64,000 nt of DNA from Baylisascaris procyonis (Eukaryota; Nematoda; Chromadorea; Rhabditida; Ascarididae): assembly GCA_037389465.1 (NCBI GenBank), contig JAZARR010000153.1:6546501-6610500 (forward strand), read 5' to 3'. This document shows, piece after piece, positions 52,601-64,000 of the stretch (positions are counted from its first letter, which is position 1; every line of letters begins with the position of its first letter). Made by a program: the position numbers and the translations under genes. Below the pieces are notes generated by a model. The model worked only from the letters and a program-made list of their open reading frames with translations, made no database searches and had not been told where the DNA came from.

Positions 52601-54519
52601 TATTTTCGTCGTAATGGAACGTAATTCGCTGAAAACAACAAAAGTGATCTTCGCATATCGGCTGTGATCGGACATAGTTACTTCGAAGGATCGCCTCACT
52701 AGTATCGAGTAGTTTCGATGATTTCAACTTAAGTTTTTTGTTTCGAAAGAAAATTATAAAGTCGATAGCGTTGCAATATTAAGATAAATTCAAGCAATTT
52801 TAAGTGCAATGTGCAATTGAGCGATTTCAAAATGAAATTTAGCATCAACCATAATCAGCAAATTTTGATCGTATTATGAATACATAGTGATTGTGTATGA
52901 AGAAATGAGTAGAGAATAAAAAGCTAGAAATAGTATAGTGCTAAGGAAAAAAGATGAGTAGAATTTAGAAGCTTGCTAAAGGTAGCTCTCGTTTCATGTT
53001 CTTTGCTCTATTCAGAATTTTTATACCAATTTCTTTATTTACCAACTGAAATTTTAACATTATTAGAGAGCTTCTAGCCGCTTGAATCCTCCTATCTCTA
53101 TCTCTCCATCCCTCTCTTTTCCTTCACGAAGAAATTGCCTGTGCATTACTGTGATAGGAACTACCAATGAGATTATTCCATGAAGATATTGCTCGTGAAT
53201 GCCGTGTGAACATAGTAGCACCACAGTTGTTTTGATGTCGAGTATTTTCTACACATTTTAATAAAAAATAACTCCTGTGAATAAAGCTTCAATATTGAGG
53301 GCTTTCATATAACGAGAGAAACTCAAAGGATTCCACTCATAGTATTCCCTTTCAACAATCCTAACATAAACAGTAGAAATCCATATCGAAATAGCGAAGA
53401 GCAATCTATGAGAGATATTCGACAGGTTAGAACACTGCAGTGAAGCAGCTCAATGCTATTTATGAAGGCGTGAAAAGACAATTGCGCTTCGAGCATATCA
53501 CAATCTTCGAATGGGCGGAGCAAACAAATCCAACTGCACAATTACGCAACAATAAAGCTTAAATCCTGTGCAGAGATCATTACAGTAAGCGAGTTTAAGC
53601 TTGAAAAGCTGAATTAATATTTAATCGATAAGTTTTGCAAGCAATGGACGAATTACTAGTGATGATAAGCAACAAAAGTTTCCTTCTGCCATTGACCGAC
53701 TGAAAATATTAACTCGCAATCGGATGGCGGTTAAGACCGAATATATTTCAACAATGTTATCGGTTAATGACCAAAGGAATTGGATGAAAACCACATTTCA
53801 GTTACCGTCAAATTGCTTCTAAAATGTCGGTCGTCAGCCACCTAAACCGTTCAGTAGAAATCGAATTTTGATCACAACCTAAAAAATCGGCAGATAAATA
53901 TTTTTGGTTCTCAAGAAGCAACCGGAATTTGGTTCTTATTCGAACTTTTTTACCAAAAGACCTCTATCTCAAAGTCACCTTGTCTGATTAGTGGGGTCAC
54001 GCTTTACACAACTTTATTGCAGTAAGAACAGCATAGAAATAACCAACTCAGAACACCAAATTTGGATGAATCAAAATAAAGTAAACAACAGTATCGCATT
54101 CATAGCCGAATGCGATATTGGTAGAGCAGTTGCTGAATGGGAAGTAAGCTTTCCTTTCAAAGAATCAGACCGATAGAAAGCCATGAGCAGGAAAGAGTAT
54201 AAAATGGAGAAGTCATTGATTGCTTAGTTCAGTAATTTGTCTAGGATAAAAAGTACTCGAAGGACTATAAGGACAGATCGAATATTGACAAAATAATATG
54301 CAACCTTAAATGCGTCCCAGTGGAAATAAAAAATCATGCTATGCGCACAAGTACAAGTGCGCAACTTGGTAAGATCCGCTTTGGAATCCTGGAATACCAT
54401 AAGAACAAAGCTTAGAAACTAAGCGCTCATATAGAAACGAGAATCTAGGGCTTCAAGCTCAACAAACATTCAATGTGACCGCTGGTTTGCTTACTCGCTC
54501 AAGTTTTGCCTCATTATTC
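49643..54519. other. Upstream of the receptor; no assured gene
   Basis: The receptor promoter should lie just above 49,642; no element is recognised. At 51,640-52,010 all frames on both strands are partly open and the sequence is locally less AT-rich, but no consistent exon emerges. Three perfect copies of an 11-base unit occur at 52,064-52,096. Confidence 0.35.
52064..52096. repeat. Short tandem repeat, 11-base unit x3
   Basis: The unit ATCATTATGTT is repeated three times exactly, followed by a partial related sequence. Confidence 0.9.
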
Positions 54520-54525
54520 TTTATT
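54520..54525 (-). terminator. Candidate polyadenylation signal
   Basis: AATAAA on the minus strand, about 112 bases after the TAG of the small minus-strand gene model ending at 54,637. Confidence 0.35.
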
Positions 54526-54636
54526 TTACTCGAACAATTGAATACCTCATCGAGAAGGTAAGCAGAAATGCCAGCCAACAGCTTCATAATTTTATCAAAA
54601 TTCTTCAAAAATTGGTATTCTTCAGTTCAAAGGCTG

Positions 54637-55045
54637 CTATTTGTCATAGTGTTGGTTGACGCTTTGCATGAGCTTGTGAACGTCAGCTGCTCTCTATATC
54701 TCTCTATGCAACTGTGCACCATCTTTTCTTTCCCCATCGTTACCACCTAAGTTTCCACGCACATAGTAATCTTCGGAATAATCCCGCAATTTACTCATCG
54801 CTCTTGTACTGCTTTCAGTCATAGAGACAGAGTTCGATATTCTGATTTTGTCCCTTTTCCAATTTTCGTGTTTATTCCAGTCTATTCGATCAATCTGCAA
54901 ATCCACTTCTCATTTTATAATAGTTTCACTGATACAGCCACTATTTTTACCATTTCACCCAACTGAATGACTGTGGGATCATTAACATCTTCTCCTTCTT
55001 AAATAATTTCATAGTAAAGCCGAAGTCTGCCAAAATCTCGGACAT
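54637..55045 (-). CDS. Small unrecognised gene or 3' part of a larger one (three exons, 94 aa)
   Basis: Exon 55045-54959 starts ATG directly after CATCCTAG and encodes MSEILADFGFTMKLFKKEK... ending SFSW (phase 0). Exon 54894-54747 follows TTTGCAG and encodes IDRIDWNKHENWKRDKIRIS... ending VRGNL. Exon 54686-54637 follows AGAGCAG and ends DVHKLMQSVNQHYDK before TAG. Phases agree throughout. The product is charged, without membrane segments or signal peptide. The ATG right after an acceptor fits either spliced-leader trans-splicing or an internal exon of a longer gene. Just upstream, 55046-55230 on the same strand is open and gene-like but could not be joined with confidence. Function unknown. 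Confidence 0.42.
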
Positions 55046-55236
55046 CTAGGATGAGGCATCGTTGTCCAATCATCATCACCACTTAGCTGTTCGGCCGAAA
55101 TTTCATACGTTAGGCGCTCTTCATCCCCGTTCACAAACATCTTCACTAGTGAATCGGAATGAGGAGTGCACATTCTTCCCGATTCTTGTGCTCCTCGTTC
55201 GCGTAATTCTTGAATCGTCTATTTATCATTCGTTTT
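55046..55236 (-). CDS. Possible exon with acidic coding-like sequence
   Basis: The minus-strand frame reads TIQELRERGAQESGR, later DEERLTYEISAEQLSGDDDW, and stays open until TGA near 55,000. It has strong purine-first codon periodicity. The opposite strand is also open here (55062-55400), but that reading is His/Leu/Phe-rich and less protein-like. No acceptor or donor in agreement with the next exon was found, so boundaries are approximate. It could belong to the same gene as the exons at 54,637-55,045. Confidence 0.3.
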
Positions 55237-56511
55237 CATATTCAATCAGCATACTTATGATGAAATTTTTAACAATTTTGACTTCTTATTTCAGGTCGTT
55301 GTTTTGGGATTTAGCGTTTAGTTCTTTCAAAATGTGGATTCTTCTTCTCGTTGATTTTCGTCTTCACAAGGGTGAATATTTTTTAGATTTTTTTTTCTGA
55401 GAAAATTGGACATGGTATTGCTGAATTTTTTACGATCTCTTTACAGAATAAGGGATGGGCTTTGTTTATTTCACTTTGAAAAATCTCGAGACAAAAGTTG
55501 TCATAGTTTGTTGATTGAAACATGTGTTGAAGTTTTCTAAGGACATTTTTTACAACTCCTTACAAATACGAATGAAACAGTCGCATTCAGCGAAGATTTG
55601 CTTCAGTTTTTTATGTAAATGGGAATATAGCCACTAAGTCATAGCTCATAACAGTTTGAAACTGCTCTTAAATAGTATTATTTTCTATAGGATATGCAAG
55701 CATCGACTATTCATGAAATTATTGCTAACCTTTTCTTGGAGTTTTCAAAAATTTTGGAGAACATATGTTAGAGAAAAAGTCTGCTCATTGTCATCAATGA
55801 AAATTGTAGTTTGCGCGCTCGAATATTCGTTAATGCGGACATTGTCGCATTTTGTTGTGATACGGTAAGTTTCTTGTTAGATGGTCTTTGATACATAATC
55901 ACTCGTCAGAGAGCCTACCTTGAAAACAAGCTATTTCCACCGGAAACCAATTGCGGTATTGATGTGACCAACAGTTTTACTTAAAAAAAGATTTTTCACA
56001 GACGGTGATATCTCTGACATGAGCATACTCTTCATTATTTACAAACATATCAAAATCGTTTTATTCGGATAACCTAGAGTGAGATTTTTTGATAGACCAT
56101 TTTTTATCGAATTCAGAAATATTTAAATTCTTCCCCCTATAGAAGGTGTTTTATTTCGTCAACTTTTTCCTTTATCTTGTCAAAAAAGTTTTTCGTTTGG
56201 AAAATTGATGGCAACTGAGCAAGCAAAGTCCTTTTTTATTTCATTCACTTTTTAGGAGCAGTTTATTTCATTCTGCTGGTTGTTTCTTCTTGCTAATCCC
56301 AGAATGAGTATTCATAAAATGTATCGTTCCTTTTCATGTTCATTGAGTTTTTCTTGCCGTTCTTATTCATTGAGTCAATAGCACTATCACCTTACCTCCT
56401 ACCTGTCTTCCAACTTGTCGTGGTGAAAGGTTCTTGGGAATTTTTGGGTGTACCTAGAGCAACTGAGTGAGTTGAAAATTATCGCCCCATATTATCGACA
56501 TGGAGTACACC

Positions 56512-56516
56512 ATATA

Positions 56517-56557
<41 letters not shown>
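56512..56557. repeat. (TA)n microsatellite
   Basis: About 46 bases of alternating TA with one TGTA interruption, seen directly. Confidence 0.9.
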
Positions 56558-56561
<4 letters not shown>

Positions 56562-56733
56562 TATTTATGTATAGATTAGTATATAAATATACGTCAATAA
56601 AGAAAGAAAAGTACAGCTTTATAGATATGAACAAGGATGTGCATAAAAAGCAAAAACAAATAATAAGCTATCAAATCCAATTGTGAACATTGCTGCGTCA
56701 ATCAAAGCTGCTTTGTATTACGGTATAGCTGTT

Positions 56734-56809
56734 GTTCTACCCTTGCTTATCACTTCTTATCACTCATTGTCGTTCTACCCTTCGTTATCACTTCTTATCA
56801 CTCACTTAT
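56734..56809. repeat. 38-bp tandem duplication
   Basis: Two adjacent copies (56734-56771 and 56772-56809) sharing GTTCTACCCTT and TTATCACTTCTTATCACTCA, with a few differences. It lies in non-coding sequence. Confidence 0.9.
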
Positions 56810-57908
56810 ATCTGATTCTTCCCAACACAACTTCTACAAACTTTGTTAAATTCCGCCAATGCAAATTGTATTTGCAGGCATGATTTCAAATTTCAACAAT
56901 TGAACGTAGTGACTTCTATACCAATCGTGGTGCTGCAGGGAGGAGATTCTGCGTATGTGCAATTCTTTAGACTTCCGATGCATCACAGGAATCTTATTCT
57001 AGTGGAAGAATATCAAGTGGTAACTGATTGAAAGCACTCGGTTCTGACCGGAAGTCATTTGAAAGCGAATGAGTTTGCAAAATGTCGGTGGATGTCGAGT
57101 GAAAGTACTCGGTAAAAGGTGAATTTGTTTTACAACCGAATGAGTGCAAGAAATGGTTGCTTACTAACCCGAAATCAATCGGTACGAAGTGAGTTCTGGT
57201 CATAACTATTCAAATCGTACAATAAATCTCTTTTTGAACTTATTTTTGTAACTTGACTAGTTGCTTAGACAAAATCGATAATCTAGCGAAGTTTTGTTCA
57301 TCATCTACTGCTAACCTATCTTCCTACTGATAACCTAGGTAGAAATAAAACACTGGAAGCGGTTAAAGAGCAGGAATTTTCTGGTTGATGCACAGCCCAC
57401 TCGAAACCTCTGATGAAAAAACCACATAAAACTTGTTGTATCATCATCTTGCCCCTGAAAGTCGAAATATTTTGTTTTCAAGGTTGATGTACCAGGTTTA
57501 TAAGGGTGGTTGATTAGGCGCCAGACGTATATATGTCCTTCTTTATTTCCTCTGTTAGACATAGGCACGACCCCTTCGAATTTCTGATAATTTTGTGGTC
57601 CACATTTTCTGGGGGGGGGGAGGATTTGCGACCGATTATTTTTTTAACGAGATTTTGAATCAACAAAAGAGGTGGATGAAAGATATTGTACTTTTTTGGC
57701 GGCCTTTTTTCCTTTCTTCAGGGAGTTTGGTAGACCTTACGGCGATAAACTGCAATTGCTTGCCTTTTATTGAAGATAAATTTTGACTATAGAATACTTC
57801 AAACATAAAAAATGTCGCATTTTCGATAGTATTTCTTTGAAATTATAAAAAAATTTAAACTTTTATTTATCGGTAGGCTTTGATAACAATACAAAGTAGT
57901 TCGGTTAC

Positions 57909-58111
57909 TTGCAGACGTAAAGTTGAAGGAGTTGCTGTGAAGATTAATTGCATTTTGTGTTGAGGCTTCCTTTATGACTATTCGATTAAATTCTATAAAA
58001 GATGACCGGATATCTATATCGTTTCCCAAAGAAAGATCCCCAAACTATCAGATGCTATTCGGCATTCGTTCCATTGTTGTTCTTGATGAAATTTTTCATT
58101 GCTATCGATTT
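57909..58111 (-). pseudogene. Coding-like segment with a frame break
   Basis: After TTTACAG (58112-58118), one minus-strand frame reads IDSNEKFHQEQQWNECRIASDSLGIFLWETI and then stops. The overlapping frame continues NDIDIRSSFIEFNRIVIKEAS... to a donor-like A|GTAACC at 57,908. Both parts look gene-like, and they meet at CTTTCTTTGGGAAAC around 58,021-58,035, where a single-base change of length in a homopolymer would join them. It may be a decayed exon, an assembly error, or two exons with an unusually short intron (about 32 bases). No family recognised. Confidence 0.3.
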
Positions 58112-59920
58112 CTGTAAATATATACGCAAAAAGATGTATCTATTTCGTGCATTGAACATTCATCTTGCTGACTTACGTTGTGAGTTGCTCAAATTTTTTC
58201 ATTCCAAAGAATCTCTATCAATTGCCATTCTTTTTTAGCTAGCCAAATTTTTAATGTTATTCAATGAATTACCAATTTTGCGACGTATTTAAATAGAAGG
58301 AATCGAAATTTAGAGCAATTTACAATATTTGTGCTAAAGAAAAAAATTTTTTATTTCATTCTTTTGCAAAAAGTTACAAGCAGTAAATGAAATAATATTA
58401 CTAAAGAAAAAGTTGAAAAAAAGATTTTAGACTGAAAAAAAAAACAATTGAGAAATGAACTATTTTTGCATTTGATTGTAAACAACAATTCGTGAAATTT
58501 GTTGTTGATCAAAGATTTTGTTAAAATTTCCCATTAAATAAAAAAAAACTATTTTCCGTTCAAGATTTGTCATCTCTGCAAGTGATGTTTATTGTGTGCT
58601 CACAAAGTTGATTATATACATTAAATGTAATTGATCGAAATCATGGACAATTGCGCCATCCATTTAATATTTCAATTTTTTCAATGACAACTTATCTTGA
58701 TGAGCAATCTTCTTGATGGGGGTTGCAAAAGTAACTGTAAATCAGTGGGGAATTCGTTGATTAATGTGCTTGCTTGATGTTGATCGATAAAAGTGCTCTA
58801 TTATTGCAGTTGTTCTATTCGTTGATTAACATTATTCGTAAAATAGATTGCTTTCTTTATGATCACAAATTTTGGTAATATCAAAAGTTGCTTATTCTTT
58901 GTGTTACAATTCTTCTAAAAAAAATGAAGAATATAGTCGCTATACTTTCAAAAAAAAAACTTTCCATGACTTTTCTCGAAGAAAATTAAAACGTTTGCTG
59001 TAATCAGCACACGAACAACGAATAAGATGTTGGAGTTATAATTTAATCATCGACTATCTTAGCATATCATCAACGACAAGTTTTAGCCTATAAATTATCA
59101 AAAATTTTAGAGTGTGTCGTTAAAAATAACTCCGATATAGTACCTTCTTACGAAATCTAAAACAAAGGCATACAAATTCTTCATTTGTTTCCCTCTTCTC
59201 TACAAGTTGCAGCTGTTTATTGATGCTGTAAGATGTCAACTTATACAGAAGGATGTAATAAATACGAAGATGAAGACTCTTTGAGGAATATATGTAAACT
59301 TCGCGTTGATTGTGCAAATATTTATTATCAATGCTGGAAATATCATGTCAGGTAGATTGAATATGCTACATTGGGGATCATAGTAAACTTTACTTCACAG
59401 CTAAATCTTGCAACAAAAAACATCTGGAATTTTGATTTTTTTCTTTTTTTTTTTGAAGGAGAATGAATCTAGGTGAGCGTTGGATTATTCGAAAATTGCA
59501 AAAATTGCTGTCAGTTTTGGTCTAGGCGCGCAAACAAATCGAACTGATCGCTCGCTTATGTACTGTTTAAGATGGATTTAAAGGCAAACTTCTGTTGCAC
59601 TAAGTATTGCCTTATTGACGCTTCAAAGCTAACAAATCTAATAAGGAGTGGGAAACTAAAATTCTGAATATTCTCTAATATCATTTCGATATTGAAATCC
59701 TCGTTTAGGTTCATCTATTTAATTATATCAAGGTGCTGATTGCATATGACTACCCATCACTACAGAAAAAAAACGTTCAAAAAGTAGTGGAAACGTAAAA
59801 CAATGCGTTAGTCACTTGATATAAATCACTTACTTCAGCACATCTCTTCACCGTCTGTCTCTCCAAGAGAATTTAATTCACTTTGGCCGAAATCAGTAAT
59901 TAACATACCGTTCCCTTGCG
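58112..59920. other. No gene seen
   Basis: AT-rich sequence with poly-A/poly-T runs and short open frames lacking splice signals. Confidence 0.5.
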
Positions 59921-59923
59921 ATC

Positions 59924-59929
59924 TTTATT
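59924..59929 (-). terminator. Candidate polyadenylation signal
   Basis: AATAAA on the minus strand about 205 bases beyond the TAA at 60,134-60,136. Confidence 0.35.
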
Positions 59930-60133
59930 TTGCGAAGATTCTCGCATAAAGAATTTTAAATAAGAACAAGGATGTAATTCTATAATTTAAAAAAAAATGG
60001 ATGAAAAAAAAAGCGAAAGTGAAGTAAAATGTGTGAATTGCGAAATTATTAAAAATTAACTTTAGCACTACAAATTTAATGGGGATAATTACTTGAAAAT
60101 AAATAGGAAAGAAGTAATAAGAGATATTAGAAG

Positions 60134-60959
60134 TTATGAATGCACCATGGCGGGTAGCCCAAATATTGCGATGTTCACCGAATTCCCCCATTCGGAGTTT
60201 TGAAAAACTTCCGAAACAGACTTTAAAAAAAGAAAATATATATTTTTTTCTTTTCACTTGCGTAAAAAAGTGCATATTTTCTCACTTGTATAATATTTTT
60301 GAATTTGAGCAATCAATAAAAGAGTTCCTATGTGAGCGTCTGCTATTCGTTCTTACATTTGAAAAAAAATTCAGAGGAAATCTTTTGAAGGCGATCCTCT
60401 GAAATGTGAAATTGTCATGAAAAACGGAAATACTAATTGACATAAAATATTGTTGTGGTGTCATTGGCGTTCTTAAAAAAAAAGGATAATTTAGCAAATT
60501 GTAGTTACGTCCTAAAAAAAACACCGAAAATAGCGAATCGCGACTTGATAAAATTAATCTTACAATTTCGATTGCTTTGATTACTTCAGAAGAGGGATAC
60601 AGGGAAGAAGAGGAATCGTATGGCATGGCACACTGCTCCGTTACGCACAAATATATAAATGCGGAAGGTGTTGGAATATACAAATAACTCTGCCAAGCTG
60701 AATTTTTTCAAGTTTGAATGTAATCGAATAAAGTTCGCTTTGTTAACAAGTTTTGCTTCAACATTGAAAAACATACAATGTTTTTTTGCTTGTATTTTTT
60801 ATCATTCGCCATAGTAAACGTGCCCATAAAATTAGATTACATTACAAGCAATTATTATTATAAGTAAATGGTGATATGTTAAAAGCATTTTTGATGCCTT
60901 CTTCCATTAAGGAGCACTCGGAGTCGTCGACGAAGCTATTTTGAAAGCGATCAGGAAAA
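60134..60959 (-). CDS. 3' three exons of an unrecognised gene
   Basis: Exon 60959-60846 follows CACATCAG and encodes FPDRFQNSFVDDSECSLMEE..., ending SPFTYNNNC with donor GTAATG (phase 2). Exon 60697-60601 follows AAATTCAG, completes a Phe codon and reads LAELFVYSNTFRIYIFVRNG... to FLFFP with donor GTATCC (phase 0). The last exon, 60220-60134, follows TTTTTTTAAAG and reads SVSEVFQNSEWGNSVNIAIF..., ending PAMVHS before TAA. All phases agree. The segment has Cys residues and alternating hydrophobic strands but no obvious membrane helix, which would suit an extracellular or lumenal beta-rich domain (inference). An overlapping alternative for the middle exon (60689-60564, donor GTAAGA) also keeps phase. 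Upstream exons should lie above 61 kb. Family not recognised. Confidence 0.48.
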
Positions 60960-61372
60960 CTGATGTGAATTAACGAATGCTAATGCATTATTTCGATAAT
61001 TCAACGATCATTGAAAGAGATGCGCTGATAATTAAATGCAAGTTGTATTAGAGTAGACTATGGTAAATAATCGTTTGCAAATAAAATTGTCACAGATTGC
61101 GATTTGAATGGAGTTTTCGTTGCAAAATTAACTGAATATTGCATGAAAATTGCGCGGAATTGAATTTCCATTTAGAAAAAATTGCACAATAAATTTGCCT
61201 GAAAGCAATATTCATTGATCGGAAATATGAAACGTCTAACTACATGTATCTCTCAGTTGATTCTATTCAAAAATTTACTCGATCCGATATATTCACCTAT
61301 TTCACCTCCAATTTTGCACTACCCAGCATTTATTACCTATCTTGTTATGATACTATTGTCAAAATTATACAC

Positions 61373-61435
61373 CTTTGTATGCTTGTCTGCTATTGTCAAT
61401 AATGACGGCGACAGAAGAAACGCGAAATATGCTCC
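61373..61435 (-). CDS. Possible exon with a hydrophobic segment
   Basis: Between GACCGTTCAG and donor AAG|GTGTAT lie 21 open codons, reading GAYFAFLLSPSLLTIADKHTK, phase 0 at both ends. It could belong to the gene ending at 60,134, but the next exon needs phase 2, so an intervening exon would be required. The opposite strand (61215-61439) is also open. Confidence 0.25.
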
Positions 61436-62242
61436 CTGAACGGTCAACGGTACAAGAAAGAAATAATAGGGAAACCTTGACTGTTATATGGTGAATAGGT
61501 TATATGGATTAAGAATGTAGGTGTCATAAATTCGATACAAATCGCATCAATTTGCATAAAAAAAACCCCCCAGCATATTTACCTGCATCCCTAAAGGTGT
61601 GATTTAAAATGCTTGTAGTGGTGTTGCAACATCAATGAGAACAGCGTTACGCTAAATCAGTTCTGCTCAAATGGATCGATTGCTCAGCGTCTGAGTATTA
61701 ATTTTTCCCGATGACGGGCAAAAAAAAAAAACAAAAATCATCAACTATTACATTAGAAGTTCTGTTTACCTAAGCCAAGAGGTGATTAGCTAATAAGGCT
61801 GAACTGAAATAAGAAAGGCTCGCCTGGTTTATATTGATATAACGATCCAGATTGACAACTCATTTGGCAATGCATAAATATGTCGATGCAATCAATTTCA
61901 CTCTTATGCATTCTGCATTCTATAAGATCAAATATTTTTTAACAATTTTCTTCGCTTAAACGCTTATACTCTTCGCCACGCTTTCATTTGGGGTATTCAA
62001 TGATTTACCGGAGAGCTAGGCTCGTCTTAATGCATAGCTTTTCACTATTTGCAATGTATTTTAAATGGAATTCAATTAACTTAGGAAATTAATGCAAGTA
62101 ATAATATCAACAGGCTTATGAATACATCAAAATTTTCTCATTTTGTTTATTAAATAAATGCAGCGGCTGGCAGCTAGATAATCCTTCAGCTAAAAAAGAA
62201 AATAGCTGGCAGGAAGCTCGCAAGGAAATATAAAACGACTAA

Positions 62243-62533
62243 GAGATCGTCATATACCACTCAATTATAGTTGTGGTAGGTTTCTATCAAATTGATGAAT
62301 ATCAACGAGGAAATTATCGCACATTTTCTCAAGGGATCGTTATGCTATTGCTAGAATCCTCCTTACGTATGGCAAATAGCTCGCAGTTGTCAATTACCTA
62401 TAGCGTAGTGAATGTTTTACAACCGCAATCAACTGTTGAGCACACTGCACACTGTTTTATTTATAGTAACGAACCATCGAATATTCGAAATACTATTATC
62501 TACACTGCTTCGTTTAATTTCATTGTAAAATGA
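62243..62533 (+). CDS. Possible plus-strand terminal exon, unrecognised
   Basis: After CGACTAAG the frame is open for about 96 codons, to TGA at 62531-62533. It includes IVMLLLESSLRMANSSQLS and QPQSTVEHTAHCF, with fairly gene-like codon use. No upstream partner exon was found and no family is recognised. A chance frame remains possible. Confidence 0.25.
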   Translation, partial: EIVIYHSIIVVVGFYQIDEYQRGNYRTFSQGIVMLLLESSLRMANSSQLSITYSVVNVLQPQSTVEHTAHCFIYSNEPSNIRNTIIYTASFNFIVK

Positions 62534-64000
62534 GACAATATTGGGTGTTATTTAGGCGTTAAACGGGGTCTTATATTTATTAGATGGAGCTTCTTATTTA
62601 AATCGCATGTGATTGCTTCGTACCTCTTTGGCGCTTCATATTGAGTTTTACTTCTAGTCAGAGGCAAATGACATGACGTCTTGTAACTTTGCTCTACTAA
62701 ATCGCGAAATTTTCTGATTGTTGCCCATTCAGGAAAGCAGTCTTTTCAAGCAAGAAAAAATCTCTCAGACACCACTCACTTTTATGCTTTTATCAGTTCT
62801 AAGCAAGAATCCTCTAGGTTGCTGAACATAACATTGCCCATCCCAATACAATGCCAAAGTTATATATTGAAGAAACTATATTTTCCGTTATTCGTTGAAA
62901 CAGCAGTCGATTTATTGTAGGCATGAATTTTTGGTTTCACATGGGCGTAAGATGATTCCGATCGGTACTAAAGTATTTATTAACTTGTGATGTTAGTCTA
63001 ATCAACGCTCTGTTTTGAAGCTTTATAATTCTCAAGGTTCCCAAAATATTGAAGAAATAAACTCGAAGAATGTAATAAACGATACATTTAACAGATGCAT
63101 ACTTATTGCAATAATACCTCTGAAAAATGATGAAATGCTCAAGAAATCATCACAAGTGAATAATATTTAAACGGGCATATCAAAGCATTTCACTCCCTAT
63201 ATGATATAGTAAATGTTGGTTGGAATATATGCAATGGGCATTCAAAAAAAAGTTTTAAGCGCAATAGCGGACACTAAATAAAATCATATTTAGCAATGCA
63301 AAAAGTGAATGACAACGTAAAGAATAGAGCGTTTTTTTTAGCGAAATAGTGAAGCTCAATGAATGAAAACATCAGACAAGATTTAAGTAACGAACATGTC
63401 GATTTTCTTTAAGCGCTATTGCTTCACTTCAACGTAATCATTTTACTCAATTGATGGCAATGTTCCACCGATGATATCTAAATGCGTGCAAATGATTGCC
63501 GCATTTTCCACAAAATGTCATTTTATTCTCAACTCAAATAAACTCATTACGGGACATAAATTTAAGTATTTGAATGAATGTGAAATATTTAGTTAAGAGA
63601 ATGAATCGTATTTGATTTTTTAATTCATTTAGAGATTCGTCGAATTTTCCAGAAAATAAAGGAAAAAACCTCTTCGAGGCGATTTGAAAAAGAACGTTGA
63701 TCCTATATTGGTATCGTTCGTAATTAGGCAATTCCTTTTCTATCTTTTAATGCCCAACAATCGTACGCAAACGCAACTTATCGCTCGCCAATATTTTTTT
63801 GTTTCCTAAAATATGTGAGCAAAGAATTTCGCAAAACATATACTTTTATGAATTTGAAGGTTTTTTTTTTAAATGCGTTTCACATCACTAAAAGATTCAA
63901 TTTTTGACTGAAACAGCTTTCTTAAGACAAAATTTTCCCCATATTCATGCATATAATGTTGTTTCTGAGAAAAAAGTACGACGGAAAATACTTTAATGAT
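62534..64000. other. No gene seen
   Basis: AT-rich sequence to the window end. Only short open frames without splice context. Confidence 0.5.

Noticed and set aside
55656..55868. Plus-strand exon flanked by TTTCTATAG and GTAAGT
   Set aside because: The splice motifs are good, but the peptide is Leu/Phe/Ser-rich, both strands are open, and no partner exon was found; left unassigned.

Overview
The window looks like one contig stretch of an AT-rich nematode nuclear genome. Evidence: multi-exon genes with GT...TTTTCAG/TTTCAG introns, long AT microsatellites, a cytosolic sulfotransferase resembling the single such enzyme of C. elegans, an AQP8-type aquaporin, and a nematode-style FMRFamide-like peptide receptor. 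There are no bacterial operon, phage, CRISPR or IS signals. Species cannot be fixed from sequence alone; base composition and long introns would suit a spirurid or other chromadorean parasite, but that is inference.

Layout. (1) 1-1638, plus strand: the 3' end of a sulfotransferase gene whose N-terminal half lies before the window. (2) 1639-12.4 kb: mostly non-coding, with one doubtful plus-strand exon near 7.8 kb. (3) 12,581-18,019, minus: a complete seven-exon aquaporin (296 aa). (4) 18-25.6 kb, minus: fragments of one or more unrecognised genes (a likely first exon at 22,883-23,105, a two-exon gene end at 24,438-24,655, and a 148-aa ORF at 23,892-24,338). (5) 31,448-36,199, minus: a seven-exon gene for a 346-aa protein with two membrane segments and a charged tail carrying three 24-residue repeats encoded by 72-bp tandem DNA units. 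(6) 36.3-41 kb: no convincing gene; a patch of broken, somewhat GC-richer open frames. (7) 41,040-49,642, minus: a complete eight-exon, 440-aa seven-transmembrane peptide receptor. (8) 54.6-61.4 kb, minus: exon sets with coherent splice phases for at least two unrecognised genes. The end of the window (62-64 kb) holds one doubtful plus-strand ORF.

The exon models were assembled by eye from acceptor/donor motifs and checked by arithmetic: in the three main intron-rich genes every exon length and reading phase fits its neighbours. Nothing in the neighbourhood points to a shared pathway; these appear to be independent genes, almost all on the minus strand. Most short open frames in the window are shadows of exons or translations of AT repeats and are not listed.
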